Shown piece after piece: positions 6,808-14,804 of a stretch of DNA of 17,083 nucleotides (position 1 is its first letter; each line of letters begins with the position of its first letter). The notes beneath the pieces were generated by a model, which saw only the letters and a program-made list of their open reading frames with translations, had not been told where the DNA came from and ran no database searches. The position numbers were made by a program, and so were the translations under genes. The stretch is taken from positions 1 to 17,083 of the forward strand of contig JAFWZH010000029.1 in NCBI GenBank assembly GCA_017522515.1. Reading direction: 5' to 3'. Origin of the DNA: Clostridia bacterium (GTDB lineage Bacteria > Bacillota_A > Clostridia > UBA1212 > UBA1255).

Positions 6808-9800
6808 ATGTACGAAAAGGTATCATCGAGCTTGAATTTTGTTGAGAGAGAAAAGAAAACCGAAAAGTTCTGGAAAGAGAACAATATTTTCGAGAAGAGT
6901 ATAAAGCTTCGCGAAGGCAAGGAAACATATACGTTTTATGACGGACCTCCGACTGCAAACGGTAAGCCTCATATAGGACACGTTCTTACTCGTGTAATTA
7001 AAGATATGATTCCTCGTTACAGAACGATGAAGGGTTACCACGTTTTGAGAAAAGCAGGTTGGGACACTCATGGTCTTCCTGTTGAGCTTGAAGTTGAAAA
7101 GCTTTTGGGCCTTGATGGTAAAGAGCAAATAGAAGAATACGGTCTTGAGCCTTTTATAAAGAAATGTAAAGAGAGTGTATGGAAATATAAAGGCATGTGG
7201 GAGGATTTCTCGGGAACAGTTGGTTTCTGGGCAGATATGGACGACCCGTATGTTACTTATGACAATAATTTTATCGAATCTGAATGGTGGGCACTTAAGA
7301 AAATCTGGGAAAAAGGTTTGCTTTATAAAGGCTTTAAGATTGTTCCTTATTGTCCTCGTTGCGGCACACCTCTTTCGAGCCACGAAGTTGCACAAGGTTA
7401 TAAAGACGTTAAAGACCGCTCAGTAACAGTTAAAATGAAAGTTGTAGGTCAGGACAATACTTATTTCTTAGTTTGGACAACAACACCTTGGACACTTCCT
7501 TCTAACGTAGCTTTGTGTGTAAATCCTGATGTTAAATACGTTAAGATAAAAACAGAAACAGCAAATTATATCTTGGCAGAGGAGCTTATTTCTTCAAATA
7601 TAGAAGAAGAGTATGAAATACTCGAAAGCTATACAGGCTCAGAGTTGGAAATGATGGAATATGAGCCTTTATATTCCTTTAAAAAGCTTGACGGAAAGGC
7701 ATATTTCGTAACGTGTGACGGCTACGTTACAACTTCCGACGGTACAGGTATAGTACACATTGCGCCTGCATTCGGTGCAGACGACGCACTTGTTGGTAAG
7801 AAGTATAAACTTCCGTTCCTGCAGCTTGTTGACAACAGAGGACAGATGACTGCAGAAACAACGTGGGCAGGTACTTTCTGTAAGGACGCAGATAAAGAAA
7901 TCATCAAAGACCTTAATATGAGAGGATTGTTGTTTAAGGTTATTCCTTTCGAGCACTCATATCCTTTCTGTTGGAGATGCGATACACCGCTTATTTATTA
8001 TGCAAGAGATTCTTGGTTTATAGAGATGACATCTGTGCGCGAGAAACTTATTGAGAATAACAACAAAGTAAATTGGATACCGGAGTCAATCGGTAAAGGT
8101 CGTTTCGGTGACTGGCTTAAAAATGTACAGGATTGGGGCATTAGCCGCGACAGATATTGGGGAACACCTCTTAATATTTGGGAATGTTCTTGCGGACACA
8201 GACATGCAATCGGCTCTATAGAGGAATTAAAATCAATGTCTGATAATTGTCCTGATGACATTGAACTTCACAGACCATATATTGATGCAGTTAAAATCCG
8301 TTGCCCTGAGTGCGGTGGTGAAATGACTCGTGTTAAAGAAGTTATCGACTGTTGGTTTGACTCGGGTGCTATGCCTTTTGCACAATGGCACTATCCTTTT
8401 GAGAATAAAGATATATTTGAAGAGCATTTCCCTGCAGACTTTATCAGTGAAGCTGTTGACCAAACGAGAGGTTGGTTCTATTCTTTGATGGCTATTTCAA
8501 CATTGATATTTGATGATACGCCGTACAAGAATGTTATCGTTCTCGGTCTTGTTCAAGATGAAAACGGTCAAAAAATGTCTAAATCAAAAGGTAATGCAGT
8601 AGATCCTTTCGATGCTCTTGAAACTTACGGCGCAGACGCAATTCGCTGGTACTTCTATTCTAACAGTGCTCCGTGGCTTCCCAATAAGTTCTACGCTAAG
8701 GCAGTTACAGAAGGTCAGCGCAAGTTCCTCGGCACTTTGTGGAATACGTATGCATTCTATGTGCTTTACGCAAATATTGACAAATTTGATCCTACTAAGT
8801 ATACACTTGATTATGATAAGCTGCCTGTAATGGATAAATGGATTATTTCCAGACTTAATACAGTTATTAAAGCAGTTGACAATAATCTTGAGAATTACAG
8901 AATCACTGAGACGTCAAAGGTGCTCCAGGATTTCGTAGATGAGCTTAGTAACTGGTATGTAAGAAGAAGCAGAGAGCGTTTCTGGGTAAAAGATATGCCA
9001 CAGGACAAGATTAACGCATATATGACACTTTACACAGTTCTTGTAAATCTTGTTAAAATTTCTGCACCTATGATACCTTTTATGGCAGACGATATTTACA
9101 GAAACTTAGTTTGCAGCGTAGATAAGACTGCTCCTGAGAGCGTTCACCTTTGTGACTTCCCTGTAGCAGACGAGAGTCTTATTGACAGCAAATTAGAGGA
9201 TGACATGGAGCTTCTTCTTGAAATTGTTGTTCTTGGCCGAGCTGCAAGAAATAATGCAAACATCAAAAACAGACAGCCTTTGGGTAAAATGTTTGTTAAG
9301 GCAGAAGATGAGCTCAACGAGTTCTATTCCGCAATTGTTGCAGAAGAGCTTAATGTTAAAAAGCTTGAATTTACACAAGAAGTCGGTGCATTCACTTCAT
9401 ATACATTTAAACCGCAGCTTAAGACGTTAGGTCCTAAATATGGTAAAGACTTGGGCAAAATCCGTACATTGCTTGCAGAGCTTGACGGAAATGCAGCTAT
9501 GGCAGAGCTTGACGGAAATGGTACGCTCACCATTGACCTTGGTGATAAAGAGGCAGTTCTTACAAAAGAAGACTTGCTTATAGATATGTCACAAAAAGAA
9601 GGCTTTGAGGCAGTTTCCGACAAAGGAATAACAGTTGTAATTGATACAACTCTGACAGAGGAGCTTATAGAAGAGGGCTTTGTTCGTGAAATTATCAGCC
9701 GCATTCAGACAATGCGTAAAGAAGCCGGTTTTGAGGTTATGGACCACATTTGTGTATGTCAGAAAGGCAGCGAAGAGATTAAAGCTTATATGTCAAGAAA

Positions 9801-9930
9801 TCAAGCTCTTATTTGTGAAGAGGTTCTTGCAGACAGCATGAAATTCGAAAGTGAGTTTTGCGCTGATGCTTATACAAAAGAATGGAATATTAATGGCTTT
9901 GACACAGTGCTTGCGGTGAAAAGGGTTTGA
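6808..9930 (+). CDS. ileS: Isoleucyl-tRNA synthetase, type 2 (eukaryote-like)
   Basis: A 1040-residue class Ia synthetase that charges tRNA-Ile with isoleucine. The HIGH motif is His55-Ile-Gly-His58 in NGKPHIGHVLT, and KMSKS is 589-593 in GQKMSKSKGN. The CP1 editing domain shows TTTPWTLPSN and GTGIVHIAPAFGADD, so valine proofreading should be intact. Cysteine pairs PYCPRCGTPL, FCWRCDTP, ECSCGH and CPECGG lie in the insertion and later regions. Length and text (DGPPTANG, AGWDTHGLPVELEVEK, CPRCGTPLSSHEV) match the long type-2 enzymes, such as that of Thermus, rather than the roughly 930-residue type-1 enzymes with a C-terminal zinc finger. Type-2 enzymes are known for low mupirocin sensitivity; that is inferred here. 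GGTGA is a modest ribosome site six bases before ATG. The gene stands alone with its own promoter. Confidence 0.97.
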   Translation: MYEKVSSSLNFVEREKKTEKFWKENNIFEKSIKLREGKETYTFYDGPPTANGKPHIGHVLTRVIKDMIPRYRTMKGYHVLRKAGWDTHGLPVELEVEKLLGLDGKEQIEEYGLEPFIKKCKESVWKYKGMWEDFSGTVGFWADMDDPYVTYDNNFIESEWWALKKIWEKGLLYKGFKIVPYCPRCGTPLSSHEVAQGYKDVKDRSVTVKMKVVGQDNTYFLVWTTTPWTLPSNVALCVNPDVKYVKIKTETANYILAEELISSNIEEEYEILESYTGSELEMMEYEPLYSFKKLDGKAYFVTCDGYVTTSDGTGIVHIAPAFGADDALVGKKYKLPFLQLVDNRGQMTAETTWAGTFCKDADKEIIKDLNMRGLLFKVIPFEHSYPFCWRCDTPLIYYARDSWFIEMTSVREKLIENNNKVNWIPESIGKGRFGDWLKNVQDWGISRDRYWGTPLNIWECSCGHRHAIGSIEELKSMSDNCPDDIELHRPYIDAVKIRCPECGGEMTRVKEVIDCWFDSGAMPFAQWHYPFENKDIFEEHFPADFISEAVDQTRGWFYSLMAISTLIFDDTPYKNVIVLGLVQDENGQKMSKSKGNAVDPFDALETYGADAIRWYFYSNSAPWLPNKFYAKAVTEGQRKFLGTLWNTYAFYVLYANIDKFDPTKYTLDYDKLPVMDKWIISRLNTVIKAVDNNLENYRITETSKVLQDFVDELSNWYVRRSRERFWVKDMPQDKINAYMTLYTVLVNLVKISAPMIPFMADDIYRNLVCSVDKTAPESVHLCDFPVADESLIDSKLEDDMELLLEIVVLGRAARNNANIKNRQPLGKMFVKAEDELNEFYSAIVAEELNVKKLEFTQEVGAFTSYTFKPQLKTLGPKYGKDLGKIRTLLAELDGNAAMAELDGNGTLTIDLGDKEAVLTKEDLLIDMSQKEGFEAVSDKGITVVIDTTLTEELIEEGFVREIISRIQTMRKEAGFEVMDHICVCQKGSEEIKAYMSRNQALICEEVLADSMKFESEFCADAYTKEWNINGFDTVLAVKRV

Positions 9931-9967
9931 GATAATTTAGTAGAACTAACAGGGCTATTATCGAATG

Positions 9968-9991
9968 AAAAACAGACAAGTTGTTTTTTTT
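9968..9991 (+). terminator. Weak hairpin plus T-run after ileS
   Basis: AAAAACA (9968-9974) and TGTTTTT (9982-9988) can pair around a seven-base loop, and the T-run continues to 9991. The stem is almost all A-U with no GC core, so it would be a weak terminator. It is the only candidate between ileS and the permease. Confidence 0.35.
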
Positions 9992-10039
9992 AGTTTGAAG
10001 TTCAGGGATTACAATTATTGAAGAAAAGGAGGGAGATTG

Positions 10040-11971
10040 TTGAAAAAAAGAAATATTAAACCTGAAAAAATATACAATGGATGGGCACGAAAATCAAGTT
10101 GGTTTTTTTTTAAAAGTGGAATTATACCATTGGCTTTAGAACATTTTCTTGCTATGCTTCCTGCCACTATATTAGTTCCAATTCTTATTAATAATACTTG
10201 TAGTTCTGTTGTTGATGTATCGCTTGTTTTGTTTGCTAGCGGATTGGGGACTGTAGTTTTTTGTTTTTTTTCTTCAATTCGTATAGATAAAAAGAGAAAA
10301 AAATTGTTTTTTGGAACACCTATTCCTGCATATTTAGGCTCCAGTTTTGCGTATATAGCTATTACAATTTTTCTTTTAGAGAGTCATACCATTCAGGGTG
10401 TAAATCCGAGGTTAGCCTTTGCTTATGTTGGATGGGCATATTTTTTTGGAAGTTTATTACTTATAGTTTTTTCTTTTCTGTTTTATTTTATAAAAGGAAT
10501 AGACCGTTTTTTTTCAAAATATTTTCCTGCCGCAGTTATAGGACCTGCGATTTCTTTAATTGGACTTGAACTGTCGGATACTGCAATATCCGATGCGGGG
10601 TTTAAAACGGCAACTGGAGTACCGGATTATGAAGCAATTATCGTATCTACTGTCACATTACTTGTCATTATTGTCTTTTCTTTGATACGACGTAAGTTTT
10701 GGAAGAATACTGCAATTATCGTAGGGATGATTGCGGGTTATATCGTATATGTTATTATGAATGGTCCCCCTGTTGTAGATATGACAAAATTAACGGATAT
10801 ACGTCCTCCGAATTTCAGCTTGCCTCTTTTGAGTCTTCCTGAGAATGTGTTAAGTCTCATTATAGCGGTCATACCCGCCACACTTGTGGTGTTTGTTGAG
10901 AATATTGGTAGAGTTACAGTCATAAACCGCATGCAAGAGGAAGATAGTGATGCGAAAATTTTTGATGAAAAATCAGTAAAAAAAATTGGCAGTGCGGTTT
11001 TGTCACATGGTTTTGCGTCTCTTGCGTCATCTTTTATAGGGTCGGTTCCAAACACCATATATGCAGAGAATATTGCAGTTATGGGAATACACCGAAACAA
11101 AACAGAGCGTCGCGATCCATGCTCGTTAATCAATAAAATGACGGATCCATATTCATATATCCCATACATTATTGCTGCAGTGCTAGCGATGGTTTTTTCG
11201 TTTTTTGGAGCAATGCAAAATATAATTTTGGGAATTCCCAAATCAGTTATCGGAGGAATGGAATTGTTCTTGTTTGGAGTTATTTCTGCACCAGGTATTC
11301 AGTTGCTGGTAGAACAACGAGTTAATTACAAGAAGGTATCCAATCAAGTGATTACTGCGGCTGTGCTATTGACTGGTATAAGTGAACTGTCAATTTCTAT
11401 AAGTTGGTTTGAATTAAAGGGAATGTCGCTAGGATTGTTTGTAGGGTTTACTCTCAATTTGTTGGTTCTTATACTTAAATGGGTAGGAGTGTTATGTGAT
11501 CCGCTTACAATAGATGAGGTTGTTGTCAGTTGCTTGAAATTTATTCCAAAAGAAGAGAATAATGTAATTGTATATATTTCTGATTTTCAGCCAAGAAAAA
11601 CCAGGCCCGAAATACAAAATATGGTTTCCTGTCTTGAAGGATACGGGGATGATTTGGCTTCTGAAAATTTACGCGATGCTATTGTTCACGCATCTAAGAT
11701 TACTATCAGTAGAGCAGATGACACCCCTGTTATATTTATCACTAAGAGAGAAAATAGCCTGTGTGTTGCAGTTCAAAGATCTGTCTTGGTTGAAGATTTG
11801 GTTACTGCATATCTTAAAGACTATAAAGAAGCAACAGACATAGAACTTTTTTGTAAGGACTCTAACGACGCAGGTATTGAGTTTTTGGTTGTTGATTTGT
11901 CAAAGAATATTTCATTGCGCAAAATTGAAATTTTGATAAAATTAATTGACTGGAGAAAAAGTGGGGGCTAA
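10040..11971 (+). CDS. NCS2-family (xanthine/uracil-type) permease with an extra C-terminal soluble domain
   Basis: A 643-residue membrane transporter of the nucleobase-cation symport 2 family. Residues about 20-485 hold 12-14 hydrophobic segments. Family marks are EHFLAMLPATILVP in the first helix, KYFPAAVIGP, VENIGR with Glu287 (equivalent to the substrate glutamate of UraA), and PNTIYAENIAV (337-347). The usual GDG before the last motif is SHG here, and R replaces the second His of the UraA EHIGH segment, so substrate or coupling may differ. About 155 residues follow the last helix, where typical members end; I do not recognise this domain. No ATG is available near the front. TTG at 10040 is best spaced from AGGAGGG (10027-10033); TTG at 10037 is too close. 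The nucleobase transported is not known, and the gene is noticeably richer in T-runs than ileS. Confidence 0.85.
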   Translation: MKKRNIKPEKIYNGWARKSSWFFFKSGIIPLALEHFLAMLPATILVPILINNTCSSVVDVSLVLFASGLGTVVFCFFSSIRIDKKRKKLFFGTPIPAYLGSSFAYIAITIFLLESHTIQGVNPRLAFAYVGWAYFFGSLLLIVFSFLFYFIKGIDRFFSKYFPAAVIGPAISLIGLELSDTAISDAGFKTATGVPDYEAIIVSTVTLLVIIVFSLIRRKFWKNTAIIVGMIAGYIVYVIMNGPPVVDMTKLTDIRPPNFSLPLLSLPENVLSLIIAVIPATLVVFVENIGRVTVINRMQEEDSDAKIFDEKSVKKIGSAVLSHGFASLASSFIGSVPNTIYAENIAVMGIHRNKTERRDPCSLINKMTDPYSYIPYIIAAVLAMVFSFFGAMQNIILGIPKSVIGGMELFLFGVISAPGIQLLVEQRVNYKKVSNQVITAAVLLTGISELSISISWFELKGMSLGLFVGFTLNLLVLILKWVGVLCDPLTIDEVVVSCLKFIPKEENNVIVYISDFQPRKTRPEIQNMVSCLEGYGDDLASENLRDAIVHASKITISRADDTPVIFITKRENSLCVAVQRSVLVEDLVTAYLKDYKEATDIELFCKDSNDAGIEFLVVDLSKNISLRKIEILIKLIDWRKSGG

Positions 11972-11988
11972 TTTGGGCAGTATATGTC

Positions 11989-12546
11989 TCATTTCAGTCG
12001 ATAGTTCTTTTCCACAGGCATTAGATTTGCTTTTTTAAATGTCATAACTATAATGGGAATTAAAATTATTTGACATATTATTCCGGGTAGAGCTTCTACA
12101 AAACCTATAGATAAAAATAATTTAAAAGAAAAAGAAGTATTTGTAAGCCCCATAAGTGCAAATCTTGCGGCTCCCCATACAATTCTGCCTGCAAGCATTG
12201 AAATAATCAAATTTATGTAAATGTAAATATTCTTTTTAGGTAAGAGCTTATATAAAAGTCCTGTTAATAAACCGTATACAGCCATTTCAAAACACATAAA
12301 AAGCCAGTTTGGAAAAGGTGGCATTCCAAATACAAGCGTTCTTAAAGGTGCTGCAAGTATTCCGACAGCAAAACCATATGGCCAACCGCATAAAAAACCA
12401 CAAAGCAAGACAGGTATATGTATGGGGGAAAGCATACTGCCGATTTTGGGTATTTGACCGGTCAAAAAAGGCAAAACAAGGCATAAAGCCAAGCTGGTGG
12501 CGGCATAAACTAATTTTATTGTTGTGTTGTATCCTTTTTGTTTCAT
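11989..12546 (-). CDS. ECF transporter substrate-binding (S) component
   Basis: A 185-residue very hydrophobic protein with about six membrane helices. The element SPIHIPVLLCGFLCGWPYG and the following GILAAPLRTLVFGMP resemble S components of energy-coupling factor vitamin importers. Such proteins bind the vitamin and dock on a shared EcfA-EcfA'-EcfT module, which is not encoded here, so this would be a group II (solo S) gene. The substrate cannot be assigned; no riboswitch precedes it. Its ATG (12546-12544) overlaps the stop of the upstream deacetylase gene in an ATGA, with GAGGTGA as ribosome site, so it is translationally coupled to that gene. It converges on the permease gene with only 17 bases between them and no visible terminator. 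Confidence 0.8.
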   Translation of the reverse strand: MKQKGYNTTIKLVYAATSLALCLVLPFLTGQIPKIGSMLSPIHIPVLLCGFLCGWPYGFAVGILAAPLRTLVFGMPPFPNWLFMCFEMAVYGLLTGLLYKLLPKKNIYIYINLIISMLAGRIVWGAARFALMGLTNTSFSFKLFLSIGFVEALPGIICQIILIPIIVMTFKKANLMPVEKNYRLK

Positions 12547-13670
12547 AAATTCACCTCGAAATATTCATCTAATGATTTAAATTCATAGCCTTGAGCTCGT
12601 GCGTAATCGATTATATCTCCAAGTGCGTCAGCGTTGCCGGGAGATATTGCGTGAAGTAAAAGAACCTCACCCGGGTGCAAACGATTCGTAACATATTTGA
12701 AAGCAAGGTCCTTACCGGGGAACGCACCCTCCGTATAATCGTTATATGCGTAAGACCAGAAAACTGCCCTGTATCCGATAGAGGACAGAAGTTCCATGGA
12801 GCAATCACTGTAAGCGCCTGTCGGGTAACGGAAATACGGAGAAGAATATCCGAAAAAAACTCTTAAATAGTTATCTAACTTTTGTATTTCGCGAGCCATA
12901 CGCTCTTTGGAAATTTTAGAAAAATCAGGATGGTTTGAAGAGTGGTTGCCGACAATATGACCGTCTTCTATCATTCTTGCTGTTAAACCGGGGCAACTTT
13001 CAACGTATCCTAATGTTACAAAAAAGGCAGCAGGGCAATTCTTTTCTTTTAAAGTATTAAGAATCTTCTCTGTGTGACCGTTTTCGTAACCACAGTCAAA
13101 TGTAAGATAAATTACTTTTTCGGTAGTTTTTGTGTCAATGGTTATTGCAGGCCAACCTTTTGACTCGTACTGTTTCTGGAATTTTATGGGTTGTGCTGTA
13201 TTTGAACCAAACCAATGGCCGATCCTTGTTGTAGACAAATTCTGCGTGTTGTACGGATCTTTTACTGTAAAGCTGACTTGCTTCAAAGGAGCTCTGTTTG
13301 TAAATTTTGATTTATCACCGGTTGCTTCAGTGTAATCAAAAGACAACTGAATGTCTCCTGTCGGAACAGGGGTAGGCTCGGCTGTTTGTGCAGTAATTTG
13401 TGTGGCAGTTTGTGTGGCAGTTTGTGTGGCTGCCGGCGCAACTGTTTGCGTGGTAGCTTGCGTAGGACTCTGTGTGACCTTTTGCGTAGGGGTAGGTGCA
13501 GGTGTTGTTTCCAACGTATGTGAACTTGAAACAATTCCTACAGTGGGGGAAACAAACAAAATGTTAGACGTAGGGGATGCCTTTTCGTCGCTCGAAGTAC
13601 AACTGCTGATGCCAAGTGTTATAATAAAACAAACAATCAAAATAAAAAAAACTGTTTTATAATTTTTCAT
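12543..13670 (-). CDS. pdaA: PdaA-like polysaccharide (muramic delta-lactam) deacetylase lipoprotein
   Basis: A 375-residue lipoprotein with a NodB-type deacetylase domain (about 184-372). The signal segment ends ISSC, so Cys24 should be lipidated. A Thr/Gln/Ala/Pro-rich spacer (about 53-104) and a linker region follow. The catalytic part reads YLTFDCGYENG with Asp192, GNHSSNHPDF with metal ligands His243 and His247, RYPTGAYS, VFWSYAYND and HPGEVLLLHAISPGNADAL. The last two are typical of Bacillus PdaA, which removes the N-acetyl group of muramic acid on the way to cortex delta-lactam. PdaA has Asn after the catalytic Asp where this has Cys193. The protein is longer than the roughly 260-residue Bacillus enzyme, the difference being the anchor and spacer. 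It heads a two-gene unit with the ECF S component. Sporulation role is inferred from the family. Confidence 0.88.
   Translation of the reverse strand: MKNYKTVFFILIVCFIITLGISSCTSSDEKASPTSNILFVSPTVGIVSSSHTLETTPAPTPTQKVTQSPTQATTQTVAPAATQTATQTATQITAQTAEPTPVPTGDIQLSFDYTEATGDKSKFTNRAPLKQVSFTVKDPYNTQNLSTTRIGHWFGSNTAQPIKFQKQYESKGWPAITIDTKTTEKVIYLTFDCGYENGHTEKILNTLKEKNCPAAFFVTLGYVESCPGLTARMIEDGHIVGNHSSNHPDFSKISKERMAREIQKLDNYLRVFFGYSSPYFRYPTGAYSDCSMELLSSIGYRAVFWSYAYNDYTEGAFPGKDLAFKYVTNRLHPGEVLLLHAISPGNADALGDIIDYARAQGYEFKSLDEYFEVNL
13397..13432. repeat. Three tandem 12-base units in the deacetylase linker
   Basis: TTTGTGTGGCAG occurs twice in a row (13397-13420) and a third time with one change (13421-13432). 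On the coding strand each unit encodes a four-residue Ala-Thr-Gln-Thr-type step. The in-frame length means copy-number change would alter the spacer without breaking the gene. Confidence 0.8.
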
Positions 13671-13713
13671 TTAAATAATCCTTTTTTAAAATTTTAAGTT
13701 AATACTCCGCATA

Positions 13714-13742
13714 ATTTTATCATATTGTTTCTTTTTTGCCAA
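13714..13742 (-). promoter_or_regulatory. Promoter of the deacetylase-ECF unit
   Basis: On the minus strand TTGGCA (13742-13737), a 17-base spacer and TAAAAT (13719-13714) match five of six at each element, with TG one base before the -10. This is a strong vegetative-type promoter, not an obvious sporulation-sigma one. Confidence 0.65.
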
Positions 13743-13762
13743 CAACACATACGCATAAAAGA

Positions 13763-14722
13763 TTATTTCCTATAGGCGGCCTTGTAGAAATTGGGATAAC
13801 TGTCAAAAAAAGCATCTAAGGACTTACGCACAGAAGAACCGGGATCGTTTATTGTAAAATCGTCGGCTGAAACACTTCCTTTTGGGGTATATCCTGTAAC
13901 AATCACCCAATGTTGGCCTCCGTAGCGATTAGTAGCACCGACAATAACAGGTTTTCCTTGTTTTAATAGAGAATGTATTCTATTAAGATAGTCACTTCCC
14001 GTTATGAAACCATACGCAGTAGGCCAATAGATTGAGCCGCCGGAAGTATAGCTTGAATTCTTTGCCACTGTGTCCGGTGTTACAGTGTAACCGTAAGCAA
14101 AAGAACGTTCCATCGCAATGGCGGTAGTTAAACAACCGGATTGATAGATGGTTTTGCTTGAGCTTCCCAAACGAATGTTTTTCCACCTGCTGTCGTATTG
14201 CTTAAAGTCAGGAATGCTTAGAAAAATCGCTCCTGAAATATATGCAGATGAAGCATAGCCGATTTTTGTCCCTCGGTATAGGATTTTGTAGAAGCCTCCG
14301 TGTGCCGATAAAATAACGACAGGCTCTCCTTTGTACAGCGAGTTGATAATTCCGTGGGAAGTAGACGGACCGCTACGTACATTCAAAGATGTGGAAGCTG
14401 TATTGACAAAAGCTCCGTAGCTTCCTGATATTGAATCAATATAGTTTTTGTGGCAATAACCCACTTTTCCCGAAGCATAAAGGACTTTATAGAAATTACC
14501 GTTTTGCTCATAAATGGAAATATATGTTCCGTTTCTTAGTGAAGAAACGATATTGCTGTCTGTAGAAGCTGCAACTCTTACGTTAAGCGTGCCTCCCGAC
14601 GTTCGTACCATCCCTGCAGAGGTAGGTGCGTTTCCCGAAGCAGCGACATTCGGAAAATTGCCCCACGCTATTACTGCAGTGAATATGATGGTGAGTATAA
14701 AAAAGTAAATAGATTTTCTCAT
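13763..14722 (-). CDS. Secreted SH3b-SH3b-C39-like cysteine peptidase
   Basis: A 319-residue exported protein. An N-terminal signal peptide (about 1-29) precedes two bacterial SH3 repeats (about 37-97 and 104-165), each with the TLNVR or SLNVRSGPS start, which usually bind peptidoglycan. The rest (about 168-319) is a papain-like fold of the peptidase C39_2 type: Gln194 and Cys197 in YQSGCLTTAIAM, His271 in GGQHWVIVTGY, and Asp293 in INDPGS. The triad is complete. Such proteins are generally wall-associated hydrolases; the bond cut is unknown, and it is not the ABC-fused C39 type that processes bacteriocins. AAAAGGAGGA lies eight bases before ATG. It has its own promoter and ends 92 bases before the deacetylase start. 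Confidence 0.85.
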   Translation of the reverse strand: MRKSIYFFILTIIFTAVIAWGNFPNVAASGNAPTSAGMVRTSGGTLNVRVAASTDSNIVSSLRNGTYISIYEQNGNFYKVLYASGKVGYCHKNYIDSISGSYGAFVNTASTSLNVRSGPSTSHGIINSLYKGEPVVILSAHGGFYKILYRGTKIGYASSAYISGAIFLSIPDFKQYDSRWKNIRLGSSSKTIYQSGCLTTAIAMERSFAYGYTVTPDTVAKNSSYTSGGSIYWPTAYGFITGSDYLNRIHSLLKQGKPVIVGATNRYGGQHWVIVTGYTPKGSVSADDFTINDPGSSVRKSLDAFFDSYPNFYKAAYRK

Positions 14723-14749
14723 AAAAAAATTCCTCCTTTTCTCGCAAAG

Positions 14750-14779
14750 ATAATAGCAAGAGAAAAAGAGAAATGTAAA
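14750..14779 (-). promoter_or_regulatory. Promoter of the SH3b-C39 gene
   Basis: On the minus strand TTTACA (14779-14774), an 18-base spacer and TATTAT (14755-14750) match five of six each. TG one base before the -10 makes it extended. It lies just downstream of the maf stop, so the peptidase can be expressed independently of maf. Confidence 0.6.
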
Positions 14780-14804
14780 TGTTAAATAAAACCAATGACT
14801 TGTA

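Noticed and set aside
6823..7395. A 190-codon minus-strand frame inside ileS
   Set aside because: It lies wholly within a strongly conserved synthetase domain and its product resembles nothing known.
13397..13432. Short tandem repeats as a CRISPR array
   Set aside because: The units are 12 bases, directly adjacent without spacers, and in frame within a coding linker.
13351..13662. A 103-codon plus-strand frame rich in Val, Cys and Ala
   Set aside because: It reads the opposite strand of the deacetylase linker repeats; the composition is explained by the Thr/Gln/Ala repeat and there is no start signal.
13763..14722. The C39-like peptidase as leader peptidase for the SCIFF peptide
   Set aside because: It is a secreted SH3b protein of the C39_2 type, far away on the other strand, without an ABC transporter fusion.
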